A stretch of 64,000 bases of DNA, from the NCBI RefSeq assembly GCF_004801295.1, contig NZ_SSOC01000007.1, positions 62,001 through 126,000 on the forward strand, in the 5' to 3' direction. Both the position numbers and the translations under genes were made by a program. The DNA is from Pseudothauera nasutitermitis (GTDB lineage: Bacteria; Pseudomonadota; Gammaproteobacteria; Burkholderiales; Rhodocyclaceae). The notes under the pieces were generated by a model. It was not told where the DNA came from. It worked only from the letters and a program-made list of their open reading frames with translations, and searched no databases. Numbering within the stretch: the stretch's first letter is position 1; each line of letters starts with the position of its first letter. Positions 34,140-43,481 of the stretch are shown in pieces.

Positions 34140-35390
34140 ATGTTCTCCTCGCAAGACACCCTCGCCAAGGTCGATCCCGAACTCTGGTCCGCCATCCAGG
34201 CGGAGAACCGCCGCCAGGAAGACCACATCGAGCTGATCGCCTCCGAAAACTACGTTTCCCACGCGGTGATGGAAGCCCAGGGCTCCCAGCTCACCAACAA
34301 GTACGCCGAGGGCTATCCGGGCAAGCGTTACTACGGCGGCTGCGAGCACGTGGACGTGGTGGAGCAGCTGGCCATCGACCGCCTCAAGGCGCTGTTCGGC
34401 GCCGAGGCCGCCAACGTGCAGCCCAACTCCGGCTCCCAGGCCAACCAGGCCGTGCTGATGGCCTTCGCCAAGCCGGGCGACACCATCATGGGCATGAGCC
34501 TGGCCGAGGGCGGCCATCTTACCCACGGCATGCCGCTGAACATGTCCGGCAAGTGGTTCAACGTGGTCGCCTACGGCCTCGACGCCCAGGAAGCCATCGA
34601 CTACGAAGCCATGGAGCGGCTGGCCCGCGAGCACAAGCCGAAGATCATCATCGCCGGCGCCTCGGCCTATGCGCTGCGCATCGATTTCGAGCGCTTCGCC
34701 AGGATCGCCAAGGAAGTCGGCGCCATCTTCTGGGTGGACATGGCCCACTACGCCGGCCTCATCGCCGCCGGCTACTACCCCAACCCGGTGCCGCATGCCG
34801 ACGTGGTCACCTCCACCACCCACAAGACCCTGCGCGGCCCGCGCGGCGGCATCATCCTGATGAAGGCGGAACACGAGAAGGCGATCAACTCCGCCATCTT
34901 CCCCGGCCTGCAGGGCGGCCCGCTGGAGCACGTCATCGCCGCCAAGGCGGTGGCCTTCAAGGAAGCCGCCACGCCGGCCTTCCGCAACTACCAGGAGCAG
35001 GTGATCGCCAACGCCCGCGTGATGGCGCGCGTGCTGGGCGAGGAGCGCGGCCTGCGCATCGTCTCCGGGCGTACCGAAAGCCACGTGTTCCTGGTCGATC
35101 TGCGCGCCAAGAACATCACCGGCAAGGAAGCCGAGGCGGTGCTGGGCAGCGCCCACATCACGGTGAACAAGAACGCCATTCCCAAGGACCCGGAAAAGCC
35201 CTTCGTCACCTCCGGCATCCGCATCGGCTCGCCGGCCATGACCACGCGCGGCTTCACCGAGATCGAGGCCGAACAGATCGCCCACCTGATCGCCGACGTG
35301 CTGGATGCCCCGCACGACCAGACGGTGATCGGCCGCACACGCGACAAGGTCGCCGCGCTGTGTGCCAGGTTCCCGGTCTACGGCAAGTAA
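34140..35390 (+). CDS. glyA: Serine hydroxymethyltransferase
   Basis: A 416-aa PLP enzyme that interconverts serine and glycine with tetrahydrofolate, producing 5,10-methylene-THF. Landmarks are [21 protein letters not shown], the PLP lysine block [14 protein letters not shown], and [10 protein letters not shown] near the C-terminus. Length is standard. It is followed by nrdR (54 bp) and ribD, the glyA–nrdR–ribD order found in many proteobacteria. Confidence 0.97.
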   Translation: MFSSQDTLAKVDPELWSAIQAENRRQEDHIELIASENYVSHAVMEAQGSQLTNKYAEGYPGKRYYGGCEHVDVVEQLAIDRLKALFGAEAANVQPNSGSQANQAVLMAFAKPGDTIMGMSLAEGGHLTHGMPLNMSGKWFNVVAYGLDAQEAIDYEAMERLAREHKPKIIIAGASAYALRIDFERFARIAKEVGAIFWVDMAHYAGLIAAGYYPNPVPHADVVTSTTHKTLRGPRGGIILMKAEHEKAINSAIFPGLQGGPLEHVIAAKAVAFKEAATPAFRNYQEQVIANARVMARVLGEERGLRIVSGRTESHVFLVDLRAKNITGKEAEAVLGSAHITVNKNAIPKDPEKPFVTSGIRIGSPAMTTRGFTEIEAEQIAHLIADVLDAPHDQTVIGRTRDKVAALCARFPVYGK

Positions 35391-35444
35391 GCCGCAAGGC
35401 GGCCGGGCGTCCAGGAATGCGCGCCCGGCCACCGCGAGACTGCG

Positions 35445-35960
35445 ATGAAATGCCCCTTCTGCGGCGATCCGAACACCCAGGTCACCGACACTCGTGAGAA
35501 CGAGGACGGCGACGTGGTCCGCCGCCGCCGCCGCTGCCCGAAGTGCGACAAGCGCTTCACCACCTACGAGCGCATCGATCTGAAGATGCCGCACATCGTC
35601 AAGCGCAACGGCAACCGCAGCGAGTTCGACCACAACAAGCTGGCCGGCAGCATGCAGCTCGCGCTGCGCAAGCGCCCGGTGACCACCGAGGCGGTCGAAG
35701 CTGCGGTGGATCGCATCGAGGCCCGCCTGCTCTCCCTGGGCGAACCGGAGATCCCCAGCCAGCAGTTGGGCGAACTGGTGATGAAGGAGCTGAAGAAGCT
35801 CGACAAGGTCGCCTACATCCGCTTCGCCTCGGTGTATCGCAACTTCGCCGATGTGGACGAATTCTCCGACGTCATCCGCGAAGTGCAGGCGCGTCCGCGC
35901 CGGGGGCGCAAGGAATCCCCCGGTCAGCCGGACCCCGAGCATGACCTTTTCGGCAACTGA
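35445..35960 (+). CDS. nrdR: Transcriptional repressor NrdR
   Basis: A 171-aa regulator of ribonucleotide reductase genes. It has an N-terminal zinc ribbon with two Cys pairs (CPFC at 3–6 and CPKC around 31–34), a basic RRRRRC DNA-contact stretch, and an ATP-cone (about 49–139, [15 protein letters not shown] onward). A C-terminal polar tail of about 20 residues is variable in the family. Its last 20 bp overlap the start of ribD. Confidence 0.97.
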   Translation: MKCPFCGDPNTQVTDTRENEDGDVVRRRRRCPKCDKRFTTYERIDLKMPHIVKRNGNRSEFDHNKLAGSMQLALRKRPVTTEAVEAAVDRIEARLLSLGEPEIPSQQLGELVMKELKKLDKVAYIRFASVYRNFADVDEFSDVIREVQARPRRGRKESPGQPDPEHDLFGN

Positions 35961-37032
35961 TCACGAACACATGGCCCGCGCGCTCGCGCTGGCCGAACGC
36001 GGGCTGTGCACCACCACGCCGAACCCGCGCGTGGGCTGCGTGCTGGTGCGCGACGGGCACATCGTCGGCGAGGGCTGGCATGCACGCGCCGGTGAGCCGC
36101 ACGCCGAGGTCCACGCCCTGCGCGCCGCCGGCGAACAGGCCCGCGGCGCCACCGCCTACGTCACCCTGGAACCCTGCTCCCACCACGGCCGCACCCCGCC
36201 CTGCGCGGACGCGCTGATCGCCGCCGGCGTCGGCCGCGTGGTGGCCGCCATGCAGGACCCCAACCCGCGCGTTGCCGGCCAGGGCCTGGCGCGTCTGCGC
36301 GCCGCCGGCATCGACACCGCTTCCGGCCTGCTCGAAGCCCAGGCGCGCGAACTGAACATCGGCTTCATCGCGCGCATGACGCGCGGCCGGCCCTGGCTGC
36401 GCGTCAAGAGCGCCGCCACGCTGGACGGCAAGACCGCGCTGGACAACGGCGCGAGCCAGTGGATCACCGGCGAGGCCGCCCGCCTGGACGGGCACCGCTG
36501 GCGCGCGCGCGCCTGCGCCATCCTCACCGGCATCGGCACCGTGCGCGCCGACGACCCACAGCTTTCCGTGCGCGGCGTACCCTGCGAGCGCCAGCCGCGC
36601 AAGGTGCTGGTGGATGCCCGGCTGGAAGTTTCGCCACAGGCGCGCATCCTGGCTGGCTGCGACTGCCTGATCGCCACCGCCAGCACGGACGGCAAGCGTG
36701 CTGCCCGCCTGCACGACGCCGGCGCGGAAATCCTCGTGCTGCCCAACGATGCCGGCAAGGTGGATCTGGGCGCGCTGCTGGGCGAACTGGCAGGCCGTGG
36801 GATCAACGAAGTGCACGCGGAAGCCGGCTTCGGGCTCAACGGCTCATTGCTCAACGAAGGCTGGGCGGACGAACTGCTGATGTACTACGCTCCGCTGTTG
36901 GTCGGCGACGCCGCCCAGGGGCTGTTCCGCCTGCCGCAACTGGAAACGCTGGAAGCAGCACGCCGGCTGCGCGTCATCGACCTGCGCATGCTGGGCAGCG
37001 ACCTGCGCCTGATCGCCCGGCCGGAAAACTAG
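35941..37032 (+). CDS. ribD: Bifunctional diaminohydroxyphosphoribosylaminopyrimidine deaminase/reductase
   Basis: A 363-aa riboflavin-pathway enzyme. The N-terminal deaminase has zinc ligands HAEVHAL and [11 protein letters not shown]. The C-terminal reductase (from about 147) has [12 protein letters not shown] and [10 protein letters not shown]. The start at 35941 overlaps nrdR; the in-frame ATG at 35971 is an alternative. The convergent moeB-like gene overlaps its stop by 4 bp. Confidence 0.95.
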   Translation: MTFSATDHEHMARALALAERGLCTTTPNPRVGCVLVRDGHIVGEGWHARAGEPHAEVHALRAAGEQARGATAYVTLEPCSHHGRTPPCADALIAAGVGRVVAAMQDPNPRVAGQGLARLRAAGIDTASGLLEAQARELNIGFIARMTRGRPWLRVKSAATLDGKTALDNGASQWITGEAARLDGHRWRARACAILTGIGTVRADDPQLSVRGVPCERQPRKVLVDARLEVSPQARILAGCDCLIATASTDGKRAARLHDAGAEILVLPNDAGKVDLGALLGELAGRGINEVHAEAGFGLNGSLLNEGWADELLMYYAPLLVGDAAQGLFRLPQLETLEAARRLRVIDLRMLGSDLRLIARPEN

Positions 37033-37790
37033 GCGCGCCCGGCCTCTGCGCACACCGCGCAGCCGGGGTCGCGCCCCAGCGATACCGAGCGCCACTCCAT
37101 CGCCAGCCCGTCGAGCAGCAGCAGCCGGCCGGCCAGCGTTTTCCCGCAGCCCACCAGCAGCTTGAGCGCCTCGGCCGCCTGCGTGGCGCCGATGATGCCG
37201 ACCAGCGGGGCGAACACGCCCATCACCGCACAGCGCACCTCCTCGGCCTCGAGGTCTTCCGGGAACAGGCAGTTGTAGCACGGCCCTTCCCGCCCCGGGC
37301 GCAGGTCGAACACCGACACCTGGCCGTCGAAGCGGATCCCCGCGCCGGACACCAGCGGACGGCGATGGCGCACGCAGGCGCGATTGACCGCATGGCGGGT
37401 GGCGAAGTTGTCGCAGCAGTCGAGCACCACGTCGGCGGCGGCCACCTGCTCGTCCAGCTCCGCGCCTTCCAGGCGATGCGCCAGGGCCTCGACGCGCACG
37501 CCCGGATTGAGCCGCAGCACGCTGTCGCGCCCCGATTCCACCTTGGCCCGGCCGACGTCCGCTTCGCCGTGGAGGATCTGGCGCTGCAGATTGGTCAGAT
37601 CCACGGTGTCGCCATCGGCCAGCACCAGGGTGCCGACGCCGGCCGCCGCCAGGTACATGGCAGCCGGCGAACCCAGCCCGCCGGCGCCGATCACCAGCAC
37701 GCGCGCCCCGAGGATGGCCTCCTGCCCGGCCACGTCGAGTTCGGGCAGCAGGATGTGGCGGCTGTAGCGCAGAAGCTGGTGGTCGTTCAT
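37029..37790 (-). CDS. moeB: HesA/MoeB/ThiF-family adenylyltransferase
   Basis: A 253-aa E1-like enzyme. It opens with RYSRHILLPELDVAGQE. The ATP-binding loop is GAGGLGSPAAMYLA, then DxDTVDLTNLQRQ, and two zinc Cys pairs (CYNC, CAVC). It activates the C-terminus of a small sulfur carrier such as MoaD or ThiS by adenylylation. MoeB versus ThiF cannot be settled by eye. It is the last gene of the leftward gpmA–envC–ctpA–orf unit. Confidence 0.88.
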   Translation of the reverse strand: MNDHQLLRYSRHILLPELDVAGQEAILGARVLVIGAGGLGSPAAMYLAAAGVGTLVLADGDTVDLTNLQRQILHGEADVGRAKVESGRDSVLRLNPGVRVEALAHRLEGAELDEQVAAADVVLDCCDNFATRHAVNRACVRHRRPLVSGAGIRFDGQVSVFDLRPGREGPCYNCLFPEDLEAEEVRCAVMGVFAPLVGIIGATQAAEALKLLVGCGKTLAGRLLLLDGLAMEWRSVSLGRDPGCAVCAEAGRA

Positions 37791-37826
37791 CGGAAAGGCC
37801 GGTCGGAGGGCACGGGCGCGCCGGGC

Positions 37827-38276
37827 TTACTTGTACTCGCGCAGTTCGGGCGGGGCGTCGTCATGGTCGCCGTGCGCATGCTGGTCCCAGGCCTGGACAT
37901 AGGCCTCGTTGGATTTCTTCAGCAGGCGTTCGGGCGATTCGAGGTTGTGGCGCTGGGTTTCCTCGCAGAAATACACCAGCGCGCGCACGAGCTTCATGTA
38001 GAGGGTGTTGTCGAGCCGGAAACCGGCCTCGCTCAGGGCATCCTCGATGGACTCCAGCGAGTACTCGAGCACCGAGTAGCGGATGCCGAGCGCCAGCGGA
38101 TTGTCGAGACGCTCCACCTGTACGCCCTTGAGCAGCCCCAGGAACAGCCAGGCGCGTTCCACTTGCCCGGGCGGCAGGGCCTTGAAGCGCAGTTCGCGCG
38201 CCTTCCGGATGCCGGCGCCGCCGACCGGGTGGTCGTGCCGGCGGCCGGCCAGTCTGTACGCGGTTTCTCGCCGCAT
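37827..38276 (-). CDS. Conserved hypothetical, helical cytoplasmic protein
   Basis: A 149-aa protein with no signal peptide or membrane segment and no family I can name. The body appears all-helical (ERAWLFLGLLKGVQVE, YSVLEYSLESIEDALSEAG). The C-terminus is His/Asp-rich (QHAHGDHDDAPPE). A good GGAGG ribosome-binding site precedes the ATG. It lies 25 bp after ctpA and 36 bp before the moeB-like gene. Confidence 0.65.
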   Translation of the reverse strand: MRRETAYRLAGRRHDHPVGGAGIRKARELRFKALPPGQVERAWLFLGLLKGVQVERLDNPLALGIRYSVLEYSLESIEDALSEAGFRLDNTLYMKLVRALVYFCEETQRHNLESPERLLKKSNEAYVQAWDQHAHGDHDDAPPELREYK

Positions 38277-38301
38277 GGCAGCCTCCGCGGGCCCGGGAAA
38301 A

Positions 38302-39660
38302 CTACTTCTTGGTCTGCACGACCTGCAGCCCCTTCAGCAGATTGATCGCCTGGCCGAGTTGATAGTCGTCCTTGCCGCCCATCTCGAAGCGCGGCAGGGG
38401 GGGCTCTTCCGTCTCGCTGCCGCGGTCGGCGTCGGCCGACACTTCGGCTTCGCGGTCGTTGCCCAGGTGGCCCTGCAGGTCGGCCTCGCGCACGCGGCGC
38501 GAAGAACCGCCGTTGGGCGACTCCTCGACGACGATGTCCGGCTCGATGCCCTTGGCCTGGATGGAACGTCCGTTGGGCGTGTAGTAGCGCGCCGTGGTGA
38601 GCTTGATCGCGGTGCTGTTGTTGAGCGGCAGGATGGTCTGCACGGAGCCCTTGCCGAAGGTGCGCGTGCCCATCACCACCGCGCGCTTGTGGTCCTGCAA
38701 CGCGCCGGCGACGATTTCCGAGGCCGAGGCCGAGCCGGCATTGACCAGCACCACCATGGGCACGTTGCTCAGCCCCTCCGGCAGCGCGCGCAGGAAGTCG
38801 TCGCGGCGGCCGCGCAGATAATCCTCGGGGATCACGCGGTATTCGCGCTTGGCGTCCTCGGCGCGCCCGTCGGTGGACACCACCAGGGTGTCGCGCGGCA
38901 GGAAGGCGCCGGCCACGCCGACCGCGCCGTGCAGCAGGCCGCCCGGGTCGTTGCGCAGGTCGAGCACCAGGCCCTTCAGTTCGCCTTCCTTGGCCAGCTT
39001 GCCGAGGTGCTCGACCAGCGACGAGGCGGTGTTTTCCTGGAACTGCGCCACGCGCACATAGCCGTAGCCCGGCTCGACGACGCTGGAACGCACGCTGCGC
39101 ACCTTGATGACCTCGCGGGTCAGCGTCAGCACGATGGGCGCGCTCTGGCCCGGACGCATGATGGTCAGGGTGATGCGGGTATCCGGCTTGCCGCGCATGC
39201 GCTTGACCGCGTCGTTGAGGCTCATGCCCTTCACCGGCGTGTCGTCGAGCTTGACGATCAGGTCGCCGGCCTGCACGCCGGCGCGGAAGGCCGGGGTATC
39301 CTCGATCGGCGAGATGACCTTGACAAAACCGTCTTCCATGCCGACCTCGATGCCCAGGCCGCCGAATTCACCCTGGGTGCCGACCTGCAGATCCTTGAAG
39401 GCCTCGGCGTCCAGGTAGGCCGAATGCGGGTCCAGGCCGGAGAGCATGCCGCTGATCGCATGGGTGATCAGCTTCTTGTCCTCGACCGGCTCGACGTAGC
39501 CCTGCTTGATGGCGTTGAACACGTCGGCGAACGCGCGCAGTTCCTCCACCGGCAGCGGCGCCAGCGCCCTGTCGGCGTTGGCGGAAAAATTCAGGCTGAT
39601 CAGCACCCCGGCCAACACGCCGGTGAATACCAGCCCCACACTCTGCAGCTTGCTACGCAT
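38302..39660 (-). CDS. ctpA: C-terminal processing peptidase (S41), CtpA-type
   Basis: A 452-aa periplasmic protease. The N-terminal signal or anchor helix (about 8–28) is followed by a PDZ domain (GGLGIEVGMEDGFVKV to AGDLIVKLDD). The S41 catalytic core has Ser in NAGSASASEIVAGAL and Lys in GTRTFGKGSVQ. It degrades or trims proteins from the C-terminus and in related bacteria controls peptidoglycan hydrolases, which fits its place 41 bp after envC. The C-terminal tail (about 390–452) is acidic. Confidence 0.93.
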   Translation of the reverse strand: MRSKLQSVGLVFTGVLAGVLISLNFSANADRALAPLPVEELRAFADVFNAIKQGYVEPVEDKKLITHAISGMLSGLDPHSAYLDAEAFKDLQVGTQGEFGGLGIEVGMEDGFVKVISPIEDTPAFRAGVQAGDLIVKLDDTPVKGMSLNDAVKRMRGKPDTRITLTIMRPGQSAPIVLTLTREVIKVRSVRSSVVEPGYGYVRVAQFQENTASSLVEHLGKLAKEGELKGLVLDLRNDPGGLLHGAVGVAGAFLPRDTLVVSTDGRAEDAKREYRVIPEDYLRGRRDDFLRALPEGLSNVPMVVLVNAGSASASEIVAGALQDHKRAVVMGTRTFGKGSVQTILPLNNSTAIKLTTARYYTPNGRSIQAKGIEPDIVVEESPNGGSSRRVREADLQGHLGNDREAEVSADADRGSETEEPPLPRFEMGGKDDYQLGQAINLLKGLQVVQTKK

Positions 39661-39701
39661 GACCACTCCATCGGCGGATCGACCGCCCGTATTCAAATCG
39701 C

Positions 39702-41000
39702 CTAATCGAGCCGGACCCACTGCATCGGATCCACCGGCGTGCCCTGGTGGCGGATTTCAAAGTATAAACCGGTTTGCGCGTCGCCCCCGCTGGCGCCCAC
39801 GCTGGCGATCGGGTCGCCCCCGGCGATTTCGTCGCCCACTTCACGCAGCAGGGCATCATTGTTGCCATACACGGTGAGGTAGCCCTTGCCGTGGTCGACG
39901 ATGATCAGATTGCCGAAGCCGCGCAGCCAATCGGAATACACCACCTCGCCGGCGGCCACCGCGCGCACCTCCTCGCCATCGCGCGCGCGGATGAACACGC
40001 CGCGCCAGGTGGTGCCGCCTGCCGCTCTTGGAGCACCGAAACGCCCGACCAGTTCGCCGCGCACCGGAAAACGCAGCTTGCCGCGCAACTGGTCGAAACT
40101 CGCCGCGGCCGTGGGGCCGGCCGCCTGGCGCACCTGGCCGACCACCGGATCGCTGCGGCCGGGCCTGGCGACCTGCCCGCTGGCGCTGCGCGGCGGCTGG
40201 GCGCGCGCGGCCTGTTCGCGGGCGCGTTGCTCGCGCGCACGCTGCTGCTCGGCGGCGGCACGCGCCAGGGCCTCGATCAGGCGGCCCAGGCGTTGTTCAT
40301 CCTGGCGCAGCGTGGCCGCTTCCTTGCGCTGCTCGCGCAGTTGCGCGGCCAGTTCGGCCACCGCGCGCTTGCGGGTTTCGTGGGTGGCCTGCAGATCGGC
40401 GCGGCGCTGCTGCTGTTCGCTTTCCAGCGCCGCCACGCGGTCGCGCCGCGCACTGGCTTCCGCCGCCAGTTCGGCATTGCGCCGCAGGTCGGCGCGCAGG
40501 CTGTCGATCAGCGCCAGCCGGGCGCGCCCGAGGTGTTCCAGGTAATGCGCGTCGCGGGCGATCTGGTTGGGGTCGCGCGCCGACAGGAAAGGGGCCACGC
40601 CATCCGCACCGCCATGCATGTAATGGCGGCGCAGCCAGTCGGCCAGTTCGGCCTGGCGCGCATCGACGCGTGCGCTCACCTCGGCCTGCTCGCGCTCCAG
40701 CGCCTTCAGCGCCTTTTCGGCCTCCTGGCGCTCACCGGCCAGTTGGCGCAGCCGGCGCTCCAGGCGGGAGACCGCGCGCTCGGCCTCCACCAGCGCGGCG
40801 GTGGCGCCGCTGTGCGACTGCTCGGTGCCGGCGATCTCCTTCTGCAGCTCGCGGATGCGCTTCTTGACTTCATCCAGATCTGCGCGGCGCTGCGCGGCTT
40901 CGTCCGGCGCACTGGCCTGCTGCCCGTACGCGGCCGGAGTCAGCCCCGCCAGCACGGCGAGCAGCAGGGCAGCCAGCGTCGGACGGCTTGGCACGCGCAT
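39702..41000 (-). CDS. envC: Murein hydrolase activator EnvC
   Basis: A 432-aa periplasmic protein. The signal peptide (1–26, ending AYG-QQ) is followed by long coiled coils (about 30–270) and a C-terminal LytM/M23 domain (about 315–430). The LytM zinc residues are degenerate: the site reads TTWRGVFIRA, YGNND and LYFEIRHQG in place of HxxxD, YxH and HLHFE. This matches EnvC, which does not cut peptidoglycan but activates amidases at the division site. Part of gpmA–envC–ctpA. Confidence 0.93.
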   Translation of the reverse strand: MRVPSRPTLAALLLAVLAGLTPAAYGQQASAPDEAAQRRADLDEVKKRIRELQKEIAGTEQSHSGATAALVEAERAVSRLERRLRQLAGERQEAEKALKALEREQAEVSARVDARQAELADWLRRHYMHGGADGVAPFLSARDPNQIARDAHYLEHLGRARLALIDSLRADLRRNAELAAEASARRDRVAALESEQQQRRADLQATHETRKRAVAELAAQLREQRKEAATLRQDEQRLGRLIEALARAAAEQQRAREQRAREQAARAQPPRSASGQVARPGRSDPVVGQVRQAAGPTAAASFDQLRGKLRFPVRGELVGRFGAPRAAGGTTWRGVFIRARDGEEVRAVAAGEVVYSDWLRGFGNLIIVDHGKGYLTVYGNNDALLREVGDEIAGGDPIASVGASGGDAQTGLYFEIRHQGTPVDPMQWVRLD

Positions 41001-41017
41001 GCGCCGGCCGGGGTCCG

Positions 41018-41767
41018 TCAGCCCTTGGCCTTGCCCTGCGCGGCCACGGCGGCCTGGGCGGCGCGGATGGTGTCCTCGTCGGCCAGGTAGTAGCTTTTGA
41101 TCGGGCGCAGGTCGGCGTCCAGCTCATACACCAGCGGCTGGGCGGTGGGGATGTTGAGGGCGACGATGTCGTCGTCGGAGATGTTGTCCAGGTACTTGAT
41201 CAGCGCGCGCAGGCTGTTGCCGTGCGCGGCGATCAGCAGGCGGCGGCCGGCGAGGATGTGCGGCACGATCACCGTCTCCCAGTACGGCACCACGCGCGCC
41301 ACGGTGTCCTTCAGGCACTCGGTGCGCGGGAACTGCGCGCGCGGCAGCGCGGCATAGCGCGGATCGTCCCAGTTCAGGCGCTCGTCGCCGTCCTGCAGGG
41401 GCTCCGGCGGGGTGTCGTAGGAACGGCGCCACACCAGCACCTGCTCGTCGCCGTACCTGGCGGCGGTCTCGGCCTTGTTGAGGCCCTGCAGCGCACCGTA
41501 GTGGCGTTCGTTGAGGCGCCAGGAATGCTCCACCGGCAGCCACAGCGAACTCAGTTCTTCCAGCACGATGTTGAGCGTCTTGTTGGCCCGCTTGAGCACC
41601 GAGGTGAAGGCCAGATCGAAGGCATAGCCCTCGCGCTTGAGCAACTGGCCGGCGGCGTGGGCTTCCTGGACGCCCTGTTCGGTGAGGTCGACGTCGGTCC
41701 AGCCGGTGAAGCGGTTTTCCTTGTTCCAGGTGGACTCGCCGTGGCGTAGCAGAACGATCTTGTACAT
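41018..41767 (-). CDS. gpmA: 2,3-bisphosphoglycerate-dependent phosphoglycerate mutase
   Basis: A 249-aa glycolytic enzyme. It has [20 protein letters not shown] (active-site His), the [13 protein letters not shown] segment, the [12 protein letters not shown] acid loop and [14 protein letters not shown] with the second His. The length is that of dPGM. It heads the leftward operon with envC and is divergent from an ArsR-type regulator gene. In E. coli the corresponding position holds the unrelated gpmM. Confidence 0.96.
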   Translation of the reverse strand: MYKIVLLRHGESTWNKENRFTGWTDVDLTEQGVQEAHAAGQLLKREGYAFDLAFTSVLKRANKTLNIVLEELSSLWLPVEHSWRLNERHYGALQGLNKAETAARYGDEQVLVWRRSYDTPPEPLQDGDERLNWDDPRYAALPRAQFPRTECLKDTVARVVPYWETVIVPHILAGRRLLIAAHGNSLRALIKYLDNISDDDIVALNIPTAQPLVYELDADLRPIKSYYLADEDTIRAAQAAVAAQGKAKG

Positions 41768-41855
41768 GTGCGCTCGAAATCCGGGAAATGATTGAATCGA
41801 AAGGCATGCGCGCGGCACCGTGGAGACTGAACGCGCCGCGCAACATTTCGGCGCG

Positions 41856-41867
41856 GTATTTTATACT
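41856..41867 (+). promoter_or_regulatory. Promoter -10 and overlapping inverted repeat of the ArsR-type gene
   Basis: GTAT-TTT-ATAC (41856–41866) is a perfect small inverted repeat in an otherwise GC-rich region. It overlaps a -10-like TATACT (41862–41867), 28 bp before the GTG start. It is a plausible autoregulatory operator. Confidence 0.5.
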
Positions 41868-41894
41868 AGGTCTTTTGCCCACCCGCGAACCATC

Positions 41895-42221
41895 GTGACC
41901 AAGGACGAAATCCTCTCGCTCATCGACCGGCACGAGCACATCGAGACGGCCGCCCGCGCGCTGAAGGCGATCGCGCATCCGCTGCGCCTGAAGATCCTCT
42001 GCGTGCTCGGCGACACCGAGGTGTGCGTGCAGGACATCGTCGATGCGGTGGGCACCTCGCAGAGCAACATCTCCCAGCATCTGGCCATCCTGCGCGACAA
42101 GGGCGTGCTGCACACGCGCAAGGACGCCAACCGGGTGTATTACCGGGTGGGCGACCAGCGCACGCTGCAGCTCATCGGCCTGATGCGCGAGGTGTTCTGC
42201 GGCGACAGGCCGGGCAACTGA
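41895..42221 (+). CDS. ArsR-family regulator with persulfide-sensor-type cysteines (BigR/SqrR-like)
   Basis: A 108-aa winged-helix repressor starting at GTG. The core reads AIAHPLRLKILCVL and TSQSNISQHLAILRDKGVL (recognition helix), then RVYYRV. Cys36 lies at the end of helix 2 (KILC) and Cys102 near the C-terminus (REVFC). Their 66-residue spacing equals that of BigR (42/108) and SqrR (41/107) as I recall them, the dithiol persulfide sensors. Cys44 is extra. The classic ArsR metal box ELCVCDL is not intact. It is followed by a rhodanese and glutaredoxin, which fits sulfur control. A longer start at 41820 would cover the promoter. Confidence 0.82.
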   Translation: MTKDEILSLIDRHEHIETAARALKAIAHPLRLKILCVLGDTEVCVQDIVDAVGTSQSNISQHLAILRDKGVLHTRKDANRVYYRVGDQRTLQLIGLMREVFCGDRPGN

Positions 42222-42246
42222 TCAACCCTCAACGGAGCAAGTGCAA

Positions 42247-42690
42247 GTGGAATTCCTGCAGCAAAACTGGCATTGGGCCGCGCTCGCGGCGTTCAGCGGC
42301 GGCTGGCTGCTGATCGAGGCGATCCGCGCCAAGGCCGACAAGTCCCTGCTGTCGCCGATCGAAGCGACCCTGCTGATCAACCGCGAGGACGCGGTGGTGG
42401 TCGATGTGCGCAACGACGGCGAGTACGCCCAGGGCCACATCCCCAACGCGCTGCACGTTCCGCTGGCCGACCTGGAGCGCCGCAAGGGCGAACTGGAAAA
42501 ATACCGCGACCGTCCGCTGGTGCTGTGCTGCCAGAGCGGCGCGCGCTCCTCCGGCGCCATCGCCGCGCTGCGCAAGGCCGGCTTCGAGAAGCTCTACAAC
42601 CTGCGCGGCGGCCTGTACGAGTGGGAAAAGGCCGGCCAGCCCCTCGACCGCGGCAGCCGCAGGAACGAAGGCAAGGGGAAGAAGAAGTGA
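42247..42690 (+). CDS. yibN: Membrane-anchored rhodanese-like sulfurtransferase (YibN type)
   Basis: A 147-aa protein with an N-terminal hydrophobic helix (WHWAALAAFSGGWLLIEAI) and a single rhodanese domain (about 38–135). The active loop CCQSGARSSG carries the persulfide-forming Cys. The lysine-rich C-terminus ends GKGKKK. The GTG at 42247 is chosen because GGAG lies 9 nt upstream; GTG 42241 would be too close. It is equivalent to E. coli yibN, also upstream of grxC–secB–gpsA. Confidence 0.9.
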   Translation: MEFLQQNWHWAALAAFSGGWLLIEAIRAKADKSLLSPIEATLLINREDAVVVDVRNDGEYAQGHIPNALHVPLADLERRKGELEKYRDRPLVLCCQSGARSSGAIAALRKAGFEKLYNLRGGLYEWEKAGQPLDRGSRRNEGKGKKK

Positions 42691-42959
42691 GCGCCCGTCC
42701 CGCCATCCGCATGTACGCCACCGGCGTGTGCCCCTACTGCGTGCGCGCCGAGGCGCTGCTCAAGCGCAAGGGCATCGAGGCCATCGACAAGATCCGCATC
42801 GACCTCGACCCCTCTCGGCGCGACGAAATGATGCAACTCACCGGCTTGCGCACCGTTCCCCAGATCTTCATCGGCGATTACCATGTCGGCGGCTGTGACG
42901 ACCTGTACGCGCTCGACCGCGAAGGCCGCCTCGACCCGCTGCTGCAGGGCGAAGCCTGA
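42687..42959 (+). CDS. grxC: Glutaredoxin 3
   Basis: A 90-aa dithiol glutaredoxin with active site CPYC in [14 protein letters not shown], followed by the TVPQIFIG cis-proline loop and [10 protein letters not shown]. It reduces disulfides with glutathione. The GTG at 42687 overlaps the yibN stop (GTGA); ATG 42711 is possible but would remove the first beta-strand residues. Confidence 0.94.
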   Translation: MSARPAIRMYATGVCPYCVRAEALLKRKGIEAIDKIRIDLDPSRRDEMMQLTGLRTVPQIFIGDYHVGGCDDLYALDREGRLDPLLQGEA

Positions 42960-43003
42960 ACGGCCGCCCGCACAGACCCTCAACGCAACCGGAACACCGC
43001 AAA

Positions 43004-43474
43004 ATGACCGAAAACGTCCAACCCGTCTTTTCCATCGAGAAGCTCTACGTCAAGGATCTCTCGGTGGAAGTCCCCAACGCCCCGCAGATCTTCCTGGAGC
43101 GCGAGAACCCGCAGATCAACGTGCAACTGCGCACCGAGGGCAAGGGCGTCGACGAGGGCATCTTCGACGTGACCCTGACCGTCACCGTCACCGCCTCGCT
43201 GGGCGAGGACAAGACCGTGTTCCTGGTCGAAGTCCAGCAGGCCGGCATCTTCCAGATCCGCAACGTTCCCGAAGGCGAACTGGAGCCGGTGCTGATGATC
43301 GGCTGCCCCAACATCCTGTTCCCCTACGCGCGTGAAGCGGTGTCCGACGCGGTCACCCGCGCCGGCTTCCAGCCGGTCATGCTCGCCCCGGTCAACTTCG
43401 AAGCGCTCTACCAGTCGCAACAGCAACAGCGCGCCGAAGCCGCGATCGGCGAACCCGCGCCCACGGTGCAGTAA
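43004..43474 (+). CDS. secB: Protein-export chaperone SecB
   Basis: A 156-aa cytosolic chaperone that keeps preproteins unfolded and hands them to SecA. Family signature: [19 protein letters not shown], then [11 protein letters not shown] and [11 protein letters not shown]. Length is standard and the C-terminus is Gln-rich ([10 protein letters not shown]). It is located between grxC and gpsA as in enterobacteria, with one SH3 gene inserted before gpsA. Confidence 0.97.
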   Translation: MTENVQPVFSIEKLYVKDLSVEVPNAPQIFLERENPQINVQLRTEGKGVDEGIFDVTLTVTVTASLGEDKTVFLVEVQQAGIFQIRNVPEGELEPVLMIGCPNILFPYAREAVSDAVTRAGFQPVMLAPVNFEALYQSQQQQRAEAAIGEPAPTVQ

Positions 43475-43481
43475 GCCCGCC

